In this document: piece after piece, positions 47,417 through 59,225 of the stretch | Position numbering within the stretch: the stretch's first letter is position 1 | Layout of the letters: each line of letters opens with the position of its first letter | Origin: Platerodrilus igneus | Taxonomy: Eukaryota; Arthropoda; Insecta; Coleoptera; Lycidae | Reading direction: 5' to 3' | NCBI GenBank assembly: GCA_036346225.1 | Contig: JARFIW010000488.1 | Coordinates: forward strand, 2,987,160 to 3,051,159 | Length of the DNA: 64,000 nucleotides | Position numbers and translations under genes: made by a program | Notes under the pieces: model-generated | The model's input: only the letters and a program-made list of their open reading frames with translations | Told to the model about the DNA's origin: nothing | The model's database searches: none

Positions 47417-48110
47417 CGGGTATGTATATTACTAGAACCGGTTTGATAGCCATAATATTTTTCAAGTTCACAAGTGCTGCCATTTCTATATCGCTAAACT
47501 TAAATTGTACGTCTTTTTTCAGTGGATCTACTTTCGTCTTAGTTTCAGATTGGAGCAGGTTACCATTCTCGATGATGTGCTCCAAAAATTGAATGCGTCG
47601 TTTTAAAAGGTTACATTTTTGATTGTTAATTTCTAATCCATAATCTTTGCATGTTTCTAACACTATTTGAAGCTTTTGCATACCTTCCTTTTAATCAAAA
47701 CTTGGAATAATTAAGTCGTCCTTATAGGGTAGAACGGTTTCATTATTTATCAGCAGGCGGAGAACATTGTTTATATATTTTGGAAAAACGGCAGTAGAGT
47801 TACACAGTTCAAAAGGGGCTCTTCTAAATTGATATTGTCCCGAGTCTGTAACAAATGATGTATATTGTCTACTTTCTGGAGAAACTCCTACATGAAAAAA
47901 TCCATTTCGTAAACCGAACGACGAAAATACTTTGGCATTTTGTAGTTTTCCAGCTGATCTTCTATCACCGGCAATGGGTTTTGGTCTTTGTCTATGATTC
48001 TATTAATTTTGCGGAAATCGATACAAACTCGTGGTGAGTCGTCCTTCCTTTCGGCTACCACTACTTGACTTGACCACTTAGATGTACAAGATCTATGATG
48101 TTTTCTTCAA
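47295..48110 (-). pseudogene. Gypsy reverse transcriptase, several frames
   Basis: Pieces in order from 48110: WLEENIIDLVHLS; a degraded catalytic LDL site (FSSFGLRN-like); FELCNSTAVFPKYIN; then YKDD in LPYKDDLIIP near 47740 (YxDD box). The C-terminal part at 47295-47681 has CKDYGLEINNQKCNL and FLEHIIENG. Frameshifts occur near 47690 and at several upstream points, so no long frame is left. Confidence 0.8.
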
Positions 48111-48222
48111 GCCATTGCTCTACTTACCCACTAACTATCTTCAGTTCCAAATATGGTAGTCGTCGCCGGTTATGATAAACTGGTTAGTCGTTTTTTACGG
48201 TTATTTTCAACTCTACGTCGCT

Positions 48223-48886
48223 TCATTTAATCTTATGTGGTTCGTATCTTTCAAGCAAGAGGATTGCTTCAGTCGTAAGGCCGCAATGCGGGGGTTTATC
48301 ATAAGATATATCGATATTCATCAAGGTACAATCGTCATCTGCCTTAATTATTTTTATACCGTCCTTATTTATCATAAATTCTGCTTGATTTAGTAATTCG
48401 TTGCCTATAATAGCTTTGTAGCACATACTATCGGATGATACCACGTGAAAGATCGTAATAAACAATTGATTGTCAACACAAGAAACGTCCCTTTGTAACG
48501 ACTTGGGAACTTCCGAACCCGTAAAGTAGTATAGTTTCCCCTGTCAGCGTTGCGAATGTGTTAGATTCGTAGAATTCTTGTCCGATTAGATTTACTTGAC
48601 TGCCCGTGTCCATGAGAGCTGGCACCTTGAAGTTATTAATGTATATGATTTTAGCTAGGTGATTTCTTCGTGGTCCGTTGATTTCGTGTACGTCGTTGGT
48701 TCTGTTACTCGTCTTATTACGTTTAACATTTTCTGGGTATTGCCGATTCTTTAGACAATCTACGCCTTTGTGGCCAAATCCGTTACACCTGAAGTACTTT
48801 AAGCCGTCTGCCTTATTTTTGCAGTTTGTTGATTTGAGTCCTCGTTCTCCGCAGTTATAGCACCTAATATTTGATTGGTGGAGCAT
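48223..48886 (-). pseudogene. Gypsy nucleocapsid knuckles and protease
   Basis: CYNCGERGLKSTNC and YFRCNGFGHKGVDC sit at residues 9-37 of the 137-residue frame. Each is a CCHC knuckle with one ligand lost (His to Leu in the first, first Cys to Tyr in the second). The protease site ALMDTGSQVNLI follows. The downstream frame 48223-48465 has YKAIIGNELLNQAEF, corresponding to the protease C-terminal GxD-like region. A frameshift lies at about 48470. Confidence 0.85.
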
Positions 48887-49940
48887 TTTACTTGGGCCCT
48901 GATATACACCTCTATCATGATTGACTCGATTGTAGTTTTTTGATGTTTGATGACTTTGATGCCGGTCAGTGCAGTTGGAAGATTTTGGGCTTCGTATTTT
49001 AATATCACTGTAAATTTTTTATCTTGATTTAAAGTCGCCAATATCTCGTGCACCGTACAGAACGCGCTTATTGGAATATTCGACGCGTATCCTGTCAATA
49101 TCGTATTGGATCAAAGCTTCTTCTTCTATAAAACTTGGATTGGCGATTTCTTTCATTGTAAGAAAATATTCCTGAACAGTTTCCTCCCGTCGCATTTTTC
49201 GGTCCGATAAGCGTTTATGTAGCTCGGTACTGTTAATTTTGGAAGAAAATTCATTTGTTACTGCACACCCGCGAATTGATATTCTCGTCGCTTTCGAAAA
49301 AAAGTTTTGCGAGACCGGTTAATGATTTTTTGGCGAATATGAACGCGTGTAAATCACTCCAACCAAGTAAGGTAATGAAATTTTCAATGTCTGAAACCCA
49401 TTTAGATCGAAATTCCATAGACGGTATGCTAGGCGATAATTGTGACTGCCTGTGTCTGTCAACAGTAGCACTGGTAACTTCATGTAACAAATAATTGCTT
49501 TGGGGTGTGACGGGGACGGCCGTTTGTTTACCGCGGTGGAATTAGTCGGAAGCACCTCTGCGCAATCTTCGTAAATAAGATTATCTTTGTCGTCGATTTC
49601 GGTGGCTCTTTGTAATTCCGTAGCTAAACATCGTAGATTCATTAAGATAGTACAGATAGCAGTAATTATGTCGCTTTAGTACTTCGGTATTATGGTCGAT
49701 GCATAAAATGTTGGCGATCATTAAAAGATCGTTCATGGAAAAGTTTCCGTCGATGTATTTGATTTTCGCGTCATAATCATCAGAATCTTTCACGAATTCA
49801 AACCCCCCAAGCTCGAGAAGCCGTTGCCGGCCTTTACGATCACATTCCACTTCGTAAATAAGTTTGTGGAATGATTGGATAGCTTTTAACGGAGCAATTT
49901 TAATGTAATTGTTCATTTCCGAAATATTTCCCAAATTCAT
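48799..49940 (-). pseudogene. Gypsy gag remnants
   Basis: The first segment begins MNLGNISEMNNYIKIAPLKA at 49940 and runs to 49581. Out-of-frame continuations lie at 49642-49319 (and 49490-49251, with FRSKWVSDIENFITLLGW and FIFAKKSLTGLAKLFF, capsid-like) and at 49098-48799. Position between 5' LTR and knuckles identifies it as gag; the sequence itself is divergent. Confidence 0.7.
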
Positions 49941-50456
49941 ATTAGTTGCGAGAATTATAAAACAATCACGAAATACAAGAAACTAGCTATTTCGGTTAAT
50001 CGAAAATAAAGTTTTAAGCGTCTCCAAGCGCTATATTTTAAAAGTCACAAAGTCTTTACGTCGCGCAAATTATTTATTACACGCACTCAGTTCTTGTAGC
50101 CACATGCGTTTCCAAGTTCGAAATGTATAATCATCCTCGCGAGAGCGAAACACCTTCCTTTTGGAGTAAAGTAAGCCGTTTAGCAACACCGCTCAATAAT
50201 AGGAAATAGTCAAACAATATGTAAATAATTATAAAGGCCTTGACCTCTCACAACTAGAGGGTGAAATGGAAAGATCTTACCTCAAATAAAATTCTTAACT
50301 ATTTATAGAATTTGGCTTCGCAGGTATTATACCATTCAAACCTGTCGTCCCGCTGCTGAACACAATAGTCTTCGTTCTTAGTGTTCTAGACAGAAACATT
50401 CCACAACCCACCACTACATAATGGTTTTAACACTTAGTTTTAGCACTTAATCGCAA

Positions 50457-50832
50457 AAACATTATATTTATATAAATTATAAATGACACCAAATATTAAA
50501 TAGTTAATTACACTAGATACTTTTAGAGGAGCATCCCGGAAGAGTTCCCATAATTATGTGGGACGTTACCTCTAAACGAATTTTAAATAAACAAAGTTAA
50601 TATCTGCACATTATTTTAATGAGAGTAATTAGGTTAAGCAATATATTTATATAAATTATATAAATTATAAATGACACCAAATATTAAATAGTTAATTAGA
50701 CTAGATACTTTTAGAGGAGCATCCCGGAAGAGTCCCCATAATTATGTGGGATGTTACCTCTAAACGAATTTTAAATAAAACAAACTTAATATCTGCACAC
50801 TATTTTAATGAGAGTAATTAGGTTAAGCAATA
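50457..50832. repeat. 188-bp tandem duplication of leader plus LTR edge
   Basis: AAATGACACC at 50481 recurs at 50669, and TGTGGGA at 50557 recurs at 50745, the same 188-base offset. Each unit has the leader (AGAGGAGCATCCCGGAAGAG) and about 90 bases of the LTR's inner end. The retroelement thus has an extra LTR fragment just inside its 5' LTR. Confidence 0.9.
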
Positions 50833-51049
50833 TTATTAATTACAATCGTCGTTGAAACAAAGTAGAATAAAACCGTCGGCGTCGTTACTTGGTTAAAACG
50901 TCGTTCGAGTCACGCACACGTCGTTGTCTTAAGAGACTCAGCCCGTAACTAACTTATTACGCTTTCACTTTCTTGCGCGGCGAAAGGAGTTGTCTGTCAT
51001 TGCCTGTAGCCGGAGGCTTTCTCTTGGAAGACTGGTCGTAATTACCACA
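50745..51049 (-). repeat. Gypsy 5' LTR
   Basis: 305 bp, TGTGG...CCCACA. It is the longer of the two LTRs, carrying an AATCGTCGTTGAAACAAAGT segment absent from the 3' LTR. Confidence 0.92.
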
Positions 51050-51053
51050 TTAC

Positions 51054-51269
51054 TGTTGACTGAAAAGTAAGTAAATGGTTCTAAATATTTATTTGAGAAG
51101 GTCGAGGATGTTTGAAAGTAAATTTGTAAACAAATGTTGAGAAATAAATGTTAGCTGCAACTTTTAAGTCATCTCTTGTTCTTTTAGTCAACATAAGTAT
51201 GTTGTAGCCTTTGTTCAAAATTTTATTCGTATAATATGTTTAATCATTATTTTCTGTTGCATTGTACAG
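51054..51269. other. Spacer, probably 5' part of the next hAT relic
   Basis: No motif found. Confidence 0.3.
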
Positions 51270-53620
51270 ATGCCACCAAGAAGAAATGGTCGGGCGAGCA
51301 AAATTGACTCACCTTAGCTAAAAAAGATGCTGCGACGAAATTATAAGACTGAATTTTTTTACAAAAGATACACTTACACCTAAAACACTATCCACATCGC
51401 TTGCAACAGGAAATAAATTGGAAAATAAATCCAATTTAATAGAAATCAAAGATCAGAGGTTTGCAGAACTAAATAAGGCTGGCGACGACCTTGAAATTGT
51501 CATAGATTTTAATATTCCTAAAGCGAGAAAAATTAATAAAAATTTCATTAAACTATACATCAAACAGGGTCCTAGTTATAGCTACGATATTGAAATCTAT
51601 CCGTCAAAAAATAATAGGCAGTTCGAGAAAAAGTGATTTATAAAGACAATGAAAACGGAGAAAGGGTGATTAGAAAATGGTTAATCTATTGCAAGACATT
51701 GGATGCCTTATTTTGTTTTCCGTGCAAACTGTTTTGTGATGGTAGACTTAATATTTGGATTGCTAGCTTAATGACTGGATATATTTAAATCAGTCATTAC
51801 TCCACCATAAAAATTGAACAATACATAGATCAAAATCAGAGAATTCCAAAAAACTAAAAAATGAAGAATTTATAGACGATGAATTACTTGAAGTAATACT
51901 AAAAGCAAAGAAGAAATGGAGACATTTTGAGAGTCATAATCGACGCTATTTTACACCATATAAATAATAACAATGCCCTTTCAGAAACATCTGAAATCAT
52001 TGGCCAGCCAGATTGTGGCAAATTTCTAAGCGTAATTGATTTAATTAGCCATTATAAGAGTACCATTAAAGATCACATTGAGAGTCAAAATAAACGTCAG
52101 TGCCTTACCTTTCCTCAAAAATATAGATCCTACAACAAAAGCGAAAACATACATTATACAGAATATAAAAAATGCAAAATATTTCTCTATTTTACTTGAC
52201 TGCACCACTGATGTAGCACATCAAGAACAGATAGCTCAAATCATTGGATATGTACACATTAATTCTACAGGAAAATGCAGTTATGAAAAAAGCTTCAATG
52301 ATCTTATCAATGCACAAGAAAAAACGGCGGGCGCCTAACTAAAGAAAGTGTGGTCCAACTGATAGAAGACGACTTGAATATTTAAGATATAAGAGAAAAT
52401 ATATGATAATGGTGCTAATATGGCAATGAATTATAGAGTTGTAGAGGCACTAATTTTATCCTTAAACAAAAATACTCGATTTATGACATACCTAGCGCAT
52501 AGTCCCAATTTAGTAGAACTAAATTCAACTAACATAAATCCACAAAAGCAAATCTTTTTTGAAACTGTTCAACAAACATACAACTTTTTCGTCGGATCAA
52601 ATGACCACTGGTAATTACTTAAAGATGAACTAAAAATAACTTTGAAAGGTAGTCGTGATTCACATGGGACATCAAAAGCAAATGCCGTGCATTCATTAAA
52701 ATCACAACTACCTAAAATTTTAACAACATTACAACAAATTATGGATAACCGCCAAATAGAGGTGATACGATAGTCAAGGTTAGTCGATATTAAAATCCAT
52801 CGAGACGTATGGAAATATACTTATTTGTGTTTTTAGGACACGCTTCTTAAAAGAATTACGGGAATAAACCTATCATTGCATGAAGGTATTCTTAATGCCG
52901 GTCGAGCAGCTCAAATGATACATGGACTACTCTCTGAGATAGAATAATACAAGGAAGATTTATTTCTATCACTAGCACAGCACTCGAAGGCCCTAGCTGA
53001 TGAATTAATTGAGTCACCAACGTCGGGAAAGCAAACCCGAAGATAAGGGATATTTGCTGGATGCCGAAACTCAATATAGAACAGAACTTCTTCAGGTTTC
53101 AGATTTCGTAATAATTCAAATCAATAGCCGATTTGTTGCTTTAAATTCCGTTGCTCAAGAGTTCGGTGTTTTAAATAGGAGTGCGCTTTTTAATTCAGAG
53201 ATAAAAGTCAAAGAAAATGGTTGAGAACCTTGCACTAAAGTTTTGTTCTGATTTAGATCCCTATGAATTTGCTTCGGAAGTTGAAAGTTTCTAATTCCAA
53301 CCAATTGTGTTCCTAGAAGACTTCAAAGAAATGGGCTGCTCATTTGATCTATTATGCAAGGAATATACATCCCTTTATTTGAGAACATCTATTCAGATTT
53401 AGTCACCACGCTGAGAATTATTCTTTGCATGCCTGTAAGAACAGCTGCCTGCGATCATTCAGCATGCTCAAATTATTAAATCATATCTGCGCTCTTCACT
53501 GGGACAGAAACGACTGGGGAATATATCTATGCTCAGCATCGAAAAGGAAAAAGCAAGAAGTTTAAATTATGGGGAACTCATAGACTTATTTGCGGATGCA
53601 AATCTAGAAAGGTAATATTA
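51270..53620 (+). pseudogene. hAT transposase relic, DUF4371/TTF type
   Basis: PPRRNGRASKIDS near 51270, then NKNFIKLYIKQGPSY (51418-51636), a TTF-type finger (LFCFPCKLF near 51710), and HYKSTIKDHIESQNKRQ (51927-52199). Next are FSILLDCTTDVAHQEQ near 52170-52220 and YDNGANMAMNY near 52405-52435, corresponding to the first and second acids' blocks. The dimerisation block near 53460-53600 includes LRSSLGQKRLGNISMLSIEK. At least six stops or shifts are present. It is a different lineage from the 2236 element. Terminal repeats were not found. Confidence 0.8.
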
Positions 53621-54210
53621 TGAAAGTCTACGAAAATATTAATATCATTATTCGTAGAGGTGTACTTGTATCGTTTATATAACATAATACTTACATTGAA
53701 ATTAACACATCTACCTTTTGAATGTGCCAGTTAGTTAGTTATGTGAATTTATTTTAAACATACCATTCTGTTGTGAAGAAATGTTTATGTAGTACATTTT
53801 GCTTTACCCAATTCAGTAAGAGGGCGCGCGCTCGAGCTTTTTGCCACGAGTGCCAACGCACCAAATTTCGGTCCTGTTTATTGTAATTAAACTATTTAAA
53901 ATTTATATACGTTAAAAATGGAAGAAATATTGCAAATTCTTTCACGACTCTGCAGTCACGTTAATTTTATCGGTCAATGGTTGCAGCACCTTATTGAAGT
54001 TTCAACTTTTAATGCCTCAAATAACAGAAACGTTTAATAAAGCACGTAGTCACGTATTTGGTTAATTATTGGGATGCAATATTACTAAGGTCTTCGTCGT
54101 TCTAAATAAATTTAATAGCATGTTCAAACAAACACCTTTGCTAACTGGATCAGACATATATTAGAAACAGTAGTGAGATTCCATAATGCTAATTGTTATA
54201 TAACGTGAAG
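53621..54210. other. No gene recognised
   Basis: AT-rich, apart from GAGGGCGCGCGCTCGAGC near 53820. This is possibly near the 3' end of the hAT relic. Confidence 0.35.
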
Positions 54211-54214
54211 ATAG

Positions 54215-54809
54215 TGTTGCGAGCTACTATTAGGCAACCCGTCAAACACACAAGCGCTATAGGTTCTGCATAGTCTTCAGGATTCGAGAATTCTTCTAGC
54301 AATCAAATACACAAAACGCCGCCAACACTGTTTATTCTCAATAGACCGGGAAGCTTCTCGTAATTACTAGAGTATGAGTCATATCTTTAACTCAGAGTAT
54401 ATATAAGACCGCTAATAAATGCAAGAGTCAGTCTACACTAGAATGTCTAATATAAATTATATCGTTGTAAAGTAATAGTAGTTGAGCTTTTGGAAGTTCA
54501 AGTGTATACATAAATGTTATATGCTGTGTCTAATGTACATGCAGCTTGTAGTATACATAAATAGACAAAGTGTATAATAAATAAATAGTTGTGTTAGTGT
54601 TGTTAATGGACCGTTCCTAAATAAGTTAGTTTAAGAAGATATTAGTGCTTGTAAATTCATTAGTGTAATAGTGCTTCATTGTTAAGTGGACTGAAAACAT
54701 CTATAAATAAGGCATATACTGTTAATTAGACTTGTGAACAGTGAGTAATAAAGACTCTGGTTATTACTTGTTTTAAATTAAAGAAACGCGGTAGCAGTAG
54801 CCCGTTACA
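54215..54809 (+). mobile_element. Solo LTR with promoter and poly(A) signals
   Basis: A 595-bp TG...CA unit with a 4-bp duplication ATAG at 54211-54214 and 54810-54813. It reads as an LTR on the plus strand: TATATAAG at 54399-54406, an arthropod-type initiator TCAGTC about 30 bp later (54429), and AATAAA at 54747-54752. No internal retroelement sequence adjoins it, so it is a solo LTR left by LTR-LTR recombination. Confidence 0.85.
54399..54434 (+). promoter_or_regulatory. LTR core promoter (TATA + Inr)
   Basis: TATATAAG followed at standard spacing by GTCAGTCTACA. The TCAGT initiator is characteristic of arthropod Pol II start sites. Confidence 0.65.
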
Positions 54810-54813
54810 ATAG

Positions 54814-55059
54814 TTTTATATTCAAAGTTTTATTTTCCGAACCTCAGAATTTGCTTTGCGTCTCCTACATCTTCAGGTTATTCTACAATTTTCCATTAAG
54901 CAAACTTTATAACTTCGGTAAAGATCAATAAAATCCAATTTAACATACATTTTCGGTCTATCTTGTGTCGTATTTTACTGCTCTGTTTATTAAAGAAGAT
55001 GCGTACCAATTTTCCTTGAAGGTTATCCCTTAAAAATTGGCTAAGTTAGATAGTATTAT
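54814..55059. other. No gene recognised
   Basis: May be the degraded continuation of the BEL protease relic on the minus strand. Confidence 0.3.
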
Positions 55060-55145
55060 ATTACAGCAACTTATTAGGATGCCAGTAATAAAATTGCTTT
55101 TCAATCAATTGCTTGTAGTAATCGGCGCCTAATATCACATCCACT
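55060..55145 (-). pseudogene. BEL/Pao aspartic protease scrap
   Basis: The minus strand reads KVDVILGADYYKQLIEKQFY, the conserved IDVLIGADxY segment at the end of BEL/Pao proteases. Only about 25 residues are recognisable. Confidence 0.55.
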
Positions 55146-55939
55146 TTTAACACTATGAAAGAACATATCAATCATTCTATAGAGCTCTTTCAGACGACGA
55201 AGCAGAAAAGCAGCTATAATTATAAGCTTATTTACCCAATGAGAGCCGGTAAGTGGACCGACAACTTTCATCGACGAGCGCGAAAGGGATTGCCTAGAAA
55301 TCAGAAAGATATAAAAAGCGACTCAGCTTCAAAATGAAAACTGTTATACTTATTTGATACACGCGAGTAGTTCTTAAATGACCAATACTATTTTTCTGCC
55401 TCGTACGAAAACAATAAAATAATTATTCCAACAGTTACAAGGCGTACACGTAGATGCTTAAAGTATAGTATGGCACGGCAAATGAAACTGACGATTATGT
55501 GAGAAACCATACAAGGAAACAAATCTCTGACGGAAATGAAACAAATTGCACTTGCTAATTTCCATCACGTTAAAGTTAGTCTCGCAGATAAAAATTCATT
55601 TTTAAACGTTATAGTAAATCTGTAACATTCTTACACGTAGCTTTGTAACAACTGCACTATTGAAAAATAGTTTATTTTTAATTTTGCATATGTGTTCGAA
55701 CCCCCTCTAGCGTTTTTAATCAGATTGTTAAACAAGCCTACAAAGTTCAGGCTAAACTTGATGATTGCAAAAGAACTTTACAGCTATTTCCCACATAGTT
55801 AGCTATTTATAGCAACTTCAGTTCATATGAGATTTGTACAGTGTCGGTAATGAGCTACCCGCCTATTGCAGTCGGCACCATTGGTTCGATTCAAATACAA
55901 AAAGTAAACCTTTTGTTCACTCTAGTCACAACGGTGGGT
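55146..55939. other. No gene recognised
   Basis: A GGTTCGATTC B-box-like string stands at 55882-55891 without a credible tRNA fold. Confidence 0.35.
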
Positions 55940-56083
55940 TGTTGGAAGGCAATTCTACAAATAAATACATGTAATCAAAATCAATAACTTTAATCTGTCT
56001 ATTTCAACGATTTTCTTATATCTGTCATCTTTTTTCAACACCGCCTATTTTAAAATAAATGTTCATAATTGTGAATCCCAACA
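55940..56083 (-). repeat. Possible BEL/Pao 3' LTR (short)
   Basis: On the minus strand a polypurine tract AGGAGGGGGGA (56094-56084) is followed directly by TGTTGGG. The unit closes at CCAACA (55945-55940), giving inverted TGTTGG ends. At 144 bp it is shorter than usual BEL LTRs and a 5' copy was not found, so the far boundary is doubtful. Confidence 0.35.
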
Positions 56084-56230
56084 TCCCCCCTCCTAAAAAA
56101 TGAACGACAAACCCGCTGCTGTTAGATGCAGTATTAGTAAAACCGGTTTGGCAGCTTGCATGCCCGACCACTTCGACTAAAATAAACCATCGGCACTTTA
56201 CTCCAATCGTCACACATGTTTGGTTCTGGT

Positions 56231-57174
56231 TTAAGAGTCTTCAGTCCTAGACGCTGCGACGTCGTTGGCTACATCCTGTTTTTGTTCCTCGCCTCTTGTT
56301 TGTGTCAAGTCATGAGACTGCAGCTCACGCTCCATTTTTAAATCCTCTTGTAACGGATATACCCGCTGTACAGGCCATATGAACTGACATCTACAACTAT
56401 TTAGTTTCACCTGCCGAACCGTCTGATCCTTACTGGGCAACATTCTATTTGCGACCAAGAAGCCAGTCTATACGTTTCCAGTTGTCATCGCTAATTGACC
56501 CATTTTTTTTTCGAGGGCAACCTTCCTATCAGGATTCTTCTTATACCCCAATTTCAACTGACCTAGATACTCTGATCGAAACCGTTGCCGCAAATGTCCA
56601 CGCAACTTATACACATGACGTACAATGCGACACAATCCTGACCTTTCAATGTTGTCACAATCGGGCATTCCAATTTCCACGTGATCCCGGCTGAACATGC
56701 TAGGTATGAAAGTGACCAAATCACGTGCATCGCTTGATACATACGTCAATGGTCTGCATTTATCACAGCCTCGCAGTCACAAAGCGTAGTTAATAGTTCT
56801 TCATAGAATAGACAAGCACGTCCCACCACCTTTCGAAGTAGACCTTTGAGTATACGTATTAGGCGTTCGCAAAAACCTCCCCACTATGGTGCTGATGGAG
56901 GATTAAATTGCCATGAGATCCGCAGGGCTGACGCGTTCTTCGAAATTTCATTCCAATCTAGATATGATAATGCGTTTTCAGTTCCTACAAAATTCGTACC
57001 ATTATCACCATAAATGGTCTTGAGCCTACCGCATCGAGCAACAAACCTTCGCAGTCCTTGAATAAAGTAAGAAGTGAATAGAGACGTTCTAGATAAACCG
57101 CGCGATAAATAGCACATGTGAAAAGCATATCCATGTCTTCTTTCCATCTTTCAAATATAAGGAACCAGCCATGT
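56231..57174 (-). pseudogene. BEL/Pao integrase core and C-terminal domain
   Basis: Reading down from 57174: MAGSLYLKDGKKTW, CAIYRAVYLERL, FVARCGRLKTIYGDNGTNFV (second catalytic region), ISWQFNPPSAP followed by a GGxxER-like string. Then comes the DUF5641-like tail with PLTYVSSD, LRQRFRSEYLGQL and QTVRQVKL, ending RTEDS at 56231. It is the continuation of the 59222-60900 sequence, separated by the inserted 57175-59221 element. Frameshifts occur near 57180, 56880 and 56470. Confidence 0.85.
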
Positions 57175-59221
57175 TGAAACATCTGTTTTTTTCAATCTAC
57201 TCTACCTTGTAGGCGGCAGAGTCACCACACAATAAAGGAGGGGTTCCTGTCTAACGTTCAAGCCCAGGGTAAAATGTATGGGAAGCGGCTTTTCGTGCAA
57301 AAGGACCCTCGCATAAGATCTTCCAGCCAGCTAAATTTCTTCAACTTAGGGCAGATCTATGAGCTAGGGTCGTAGGTTCGTATACGATAAAGAAAAGAAT
57401 ATTATGAACGCCACCGTATCTTAATAATAGCTATCATATTAACAATCCGAAGATCAGATACGGAAACTTTCAGAAAAAAAATAACGTCTACTGAACAATC
57501 TAAACGTCAAAACGTAATACTTCCTTACCTTTAGCACTGCAAACTTAAATTGGAACGATGATCTCGTACTGTCTGAAAATATAACCACCTCAAGGAATAC
57601 ATAGAACTAGGGCTTCACTAGAGCCTAGTCAAACTATCACGAAAAAATTTCAAAAGGTGACTATTCAAAAATATAACTCTAAAATATATTACCGGAAATA
57701 ATTCTTGTAGCCTTTCTCATTGTACACATAAATTTTGCAAATTTGCTTGAAACAATTGTGAGAAACTATGATCTACTTCAATAAAAAATTGATTCAGAAT
57801 AACATAACCCATTTTCTATTTTGCTAAAAATATTTACAACTTTTATGCAACTTTATATACATTATTGTTTCAGCAATCAAACTATCACAGTATTTATTCG
57901 TTATCATTATTATATACGGGCATTTTATAGATCTTAAGTATTTACTAAGATTCTTTAAGGAATATATTGAACTTTAATTATAAGTAACAACTTTTTACTG
58001 ATCAACGAAGAAGGATTCTGTTTTGGTTTACAAACAAGTGCATAAATGTTTTGAGTTTATGATATAAGATTGAGTTTAGATATTTTTAAAAATTTATATT
58101 GTGAACGAAAATTTAAATAACCTAATGATGCAAAACAAACTGTGTATTATTATATTTTCAAGTTAAAAACTGGAATCTTAAATGTGACAAGCAAGTGCTA
58201 AAAAGTACCTGTTAATTTACGAACAAATTTTTGTTCAACATTTCTATACCCTGAATTTTATCTTTAAATCTCAAACGTTCATATGAACCTTTGTACAAGT
58301 TCAGCCTTTTAAATATTGAACAAAAATATTCACTCATATTTAGACTACTATATGAATTTACAAAAAAATGCAACCGCTATATTTCCGGTAGTTTTTTTTT
58401 TGACGAGAACTGAATAAAGAAATCATTCACCACTAAAGTTTGCATGACCTCTATCTAAATCCGATATCAGCCATCTACCAACTTATTTCAGAATGAGCTT
58501 TGCGTCATCACACAATAACCTTCGTGTCCAACACCAACAACATATGTATGTTCTTTAAATACGCCTAGAACTACCATTTAGATTTTTATTCGAAAATGAA
58601 CGCTTAAATTTTTACTTGTTCACAACATGTGCACCTTAATATTTCAACTTTGAAATATTTATTAAAAAAACTTGCACTACAAAAATGAAGAAACATTGAT
58701 TTAAATTTAAAATGAAAAAAAAAATACATACCGTGATGACGTCGCATCAAAATCATATAAATCATCTTAAGGGTCAACTAACCAAAGAAGGATACAAACC
58801 AAAAATTTTCTACACGCCTCTCCAGCATCTACACTAGTGACGGTTTTTACTTTAAATATAAAGGAATCCTTCTCTTCCACGCCAGGTGCCTGTTGGGCAC
58901 CATGACTTCAAAAAATCTATTCGACCAAACGTCCGAACAAGTTTTCCAATTACGTCCTCAAATCAAATTAGACTAAGTATATTCCCATGCAAGTATGGGC
59001 AGTAAAACCGAATTCTTGCATTAACACATTCGCAAGTATCAGGAGAACAGAAATGTTTAATTGAATTTATCAACGCAGATGGAGTTCTACAAGAAAACGA
59101 ATAAATAAAGCTAGTATTCTAATTGAATAGAAATTTATACTTTCAATACCATAAGGAATATTTATAAACGATAATTATAAAAAGGCGTGAACTAACTAGA
59201 AGGGAAATCGTATTCGTTACA
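57175..59221 (-). mobile_element. 2-kb TG...CA element (LTR-like) inside BEL integrase
   Basis: The insertion begins TGAAACATC and ends CGTTACA, so it has TG...CA ends. ATGT is duplicated at 57171-57174 and 59222-59225, exactly where the BEL reading breaks between VIGVD and MAGSLY. Read on the minus strand it starts TGTAACGAATACG and ends GATGTTTCA. It has no ORF or recognisable internal region, fitting a long solo LTR. A diverged relative lies at 15340-15620. Confidence 0.8.
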
Positions 59222-59225
59222 ATGT

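Larger units (their letters stand above)
45626..51049 (-). mobile_element. Full-length Gypsy LTR retrotransposon (inactive)
   Basis: Two LTRs face the same way. TTAC flanks both outer edges (45622-45625 and 51050-51053), a 4-bp target duplication, so the 5424-bp element is complete in outline. Coding order on the minus strand is gag, CCHC knuckles, protease, RT, RNase H, integrase, all in broken frames. The LTRs differ at several positions and by a roughly 25-bp indel, consistent with an old insertion. Endogenous insect Gypsy elements belong to the Metaviridae in virus taxonomy; no envelope gene is seen. Confidence 0.93.

Noticed and set aside
53815..53860. Right terminal repeat of the 51270-53620 hAT relic (GC-rich patch)
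   Set aside because: No matching left terminus or 8-bp duplication could be found.
55840..55905. Possible tRNA or SINE head with GGTTCGATTC
   Set aside because: A B-box-like string is present, but no acceptor stem, D arm or convincing A-box could be paired.
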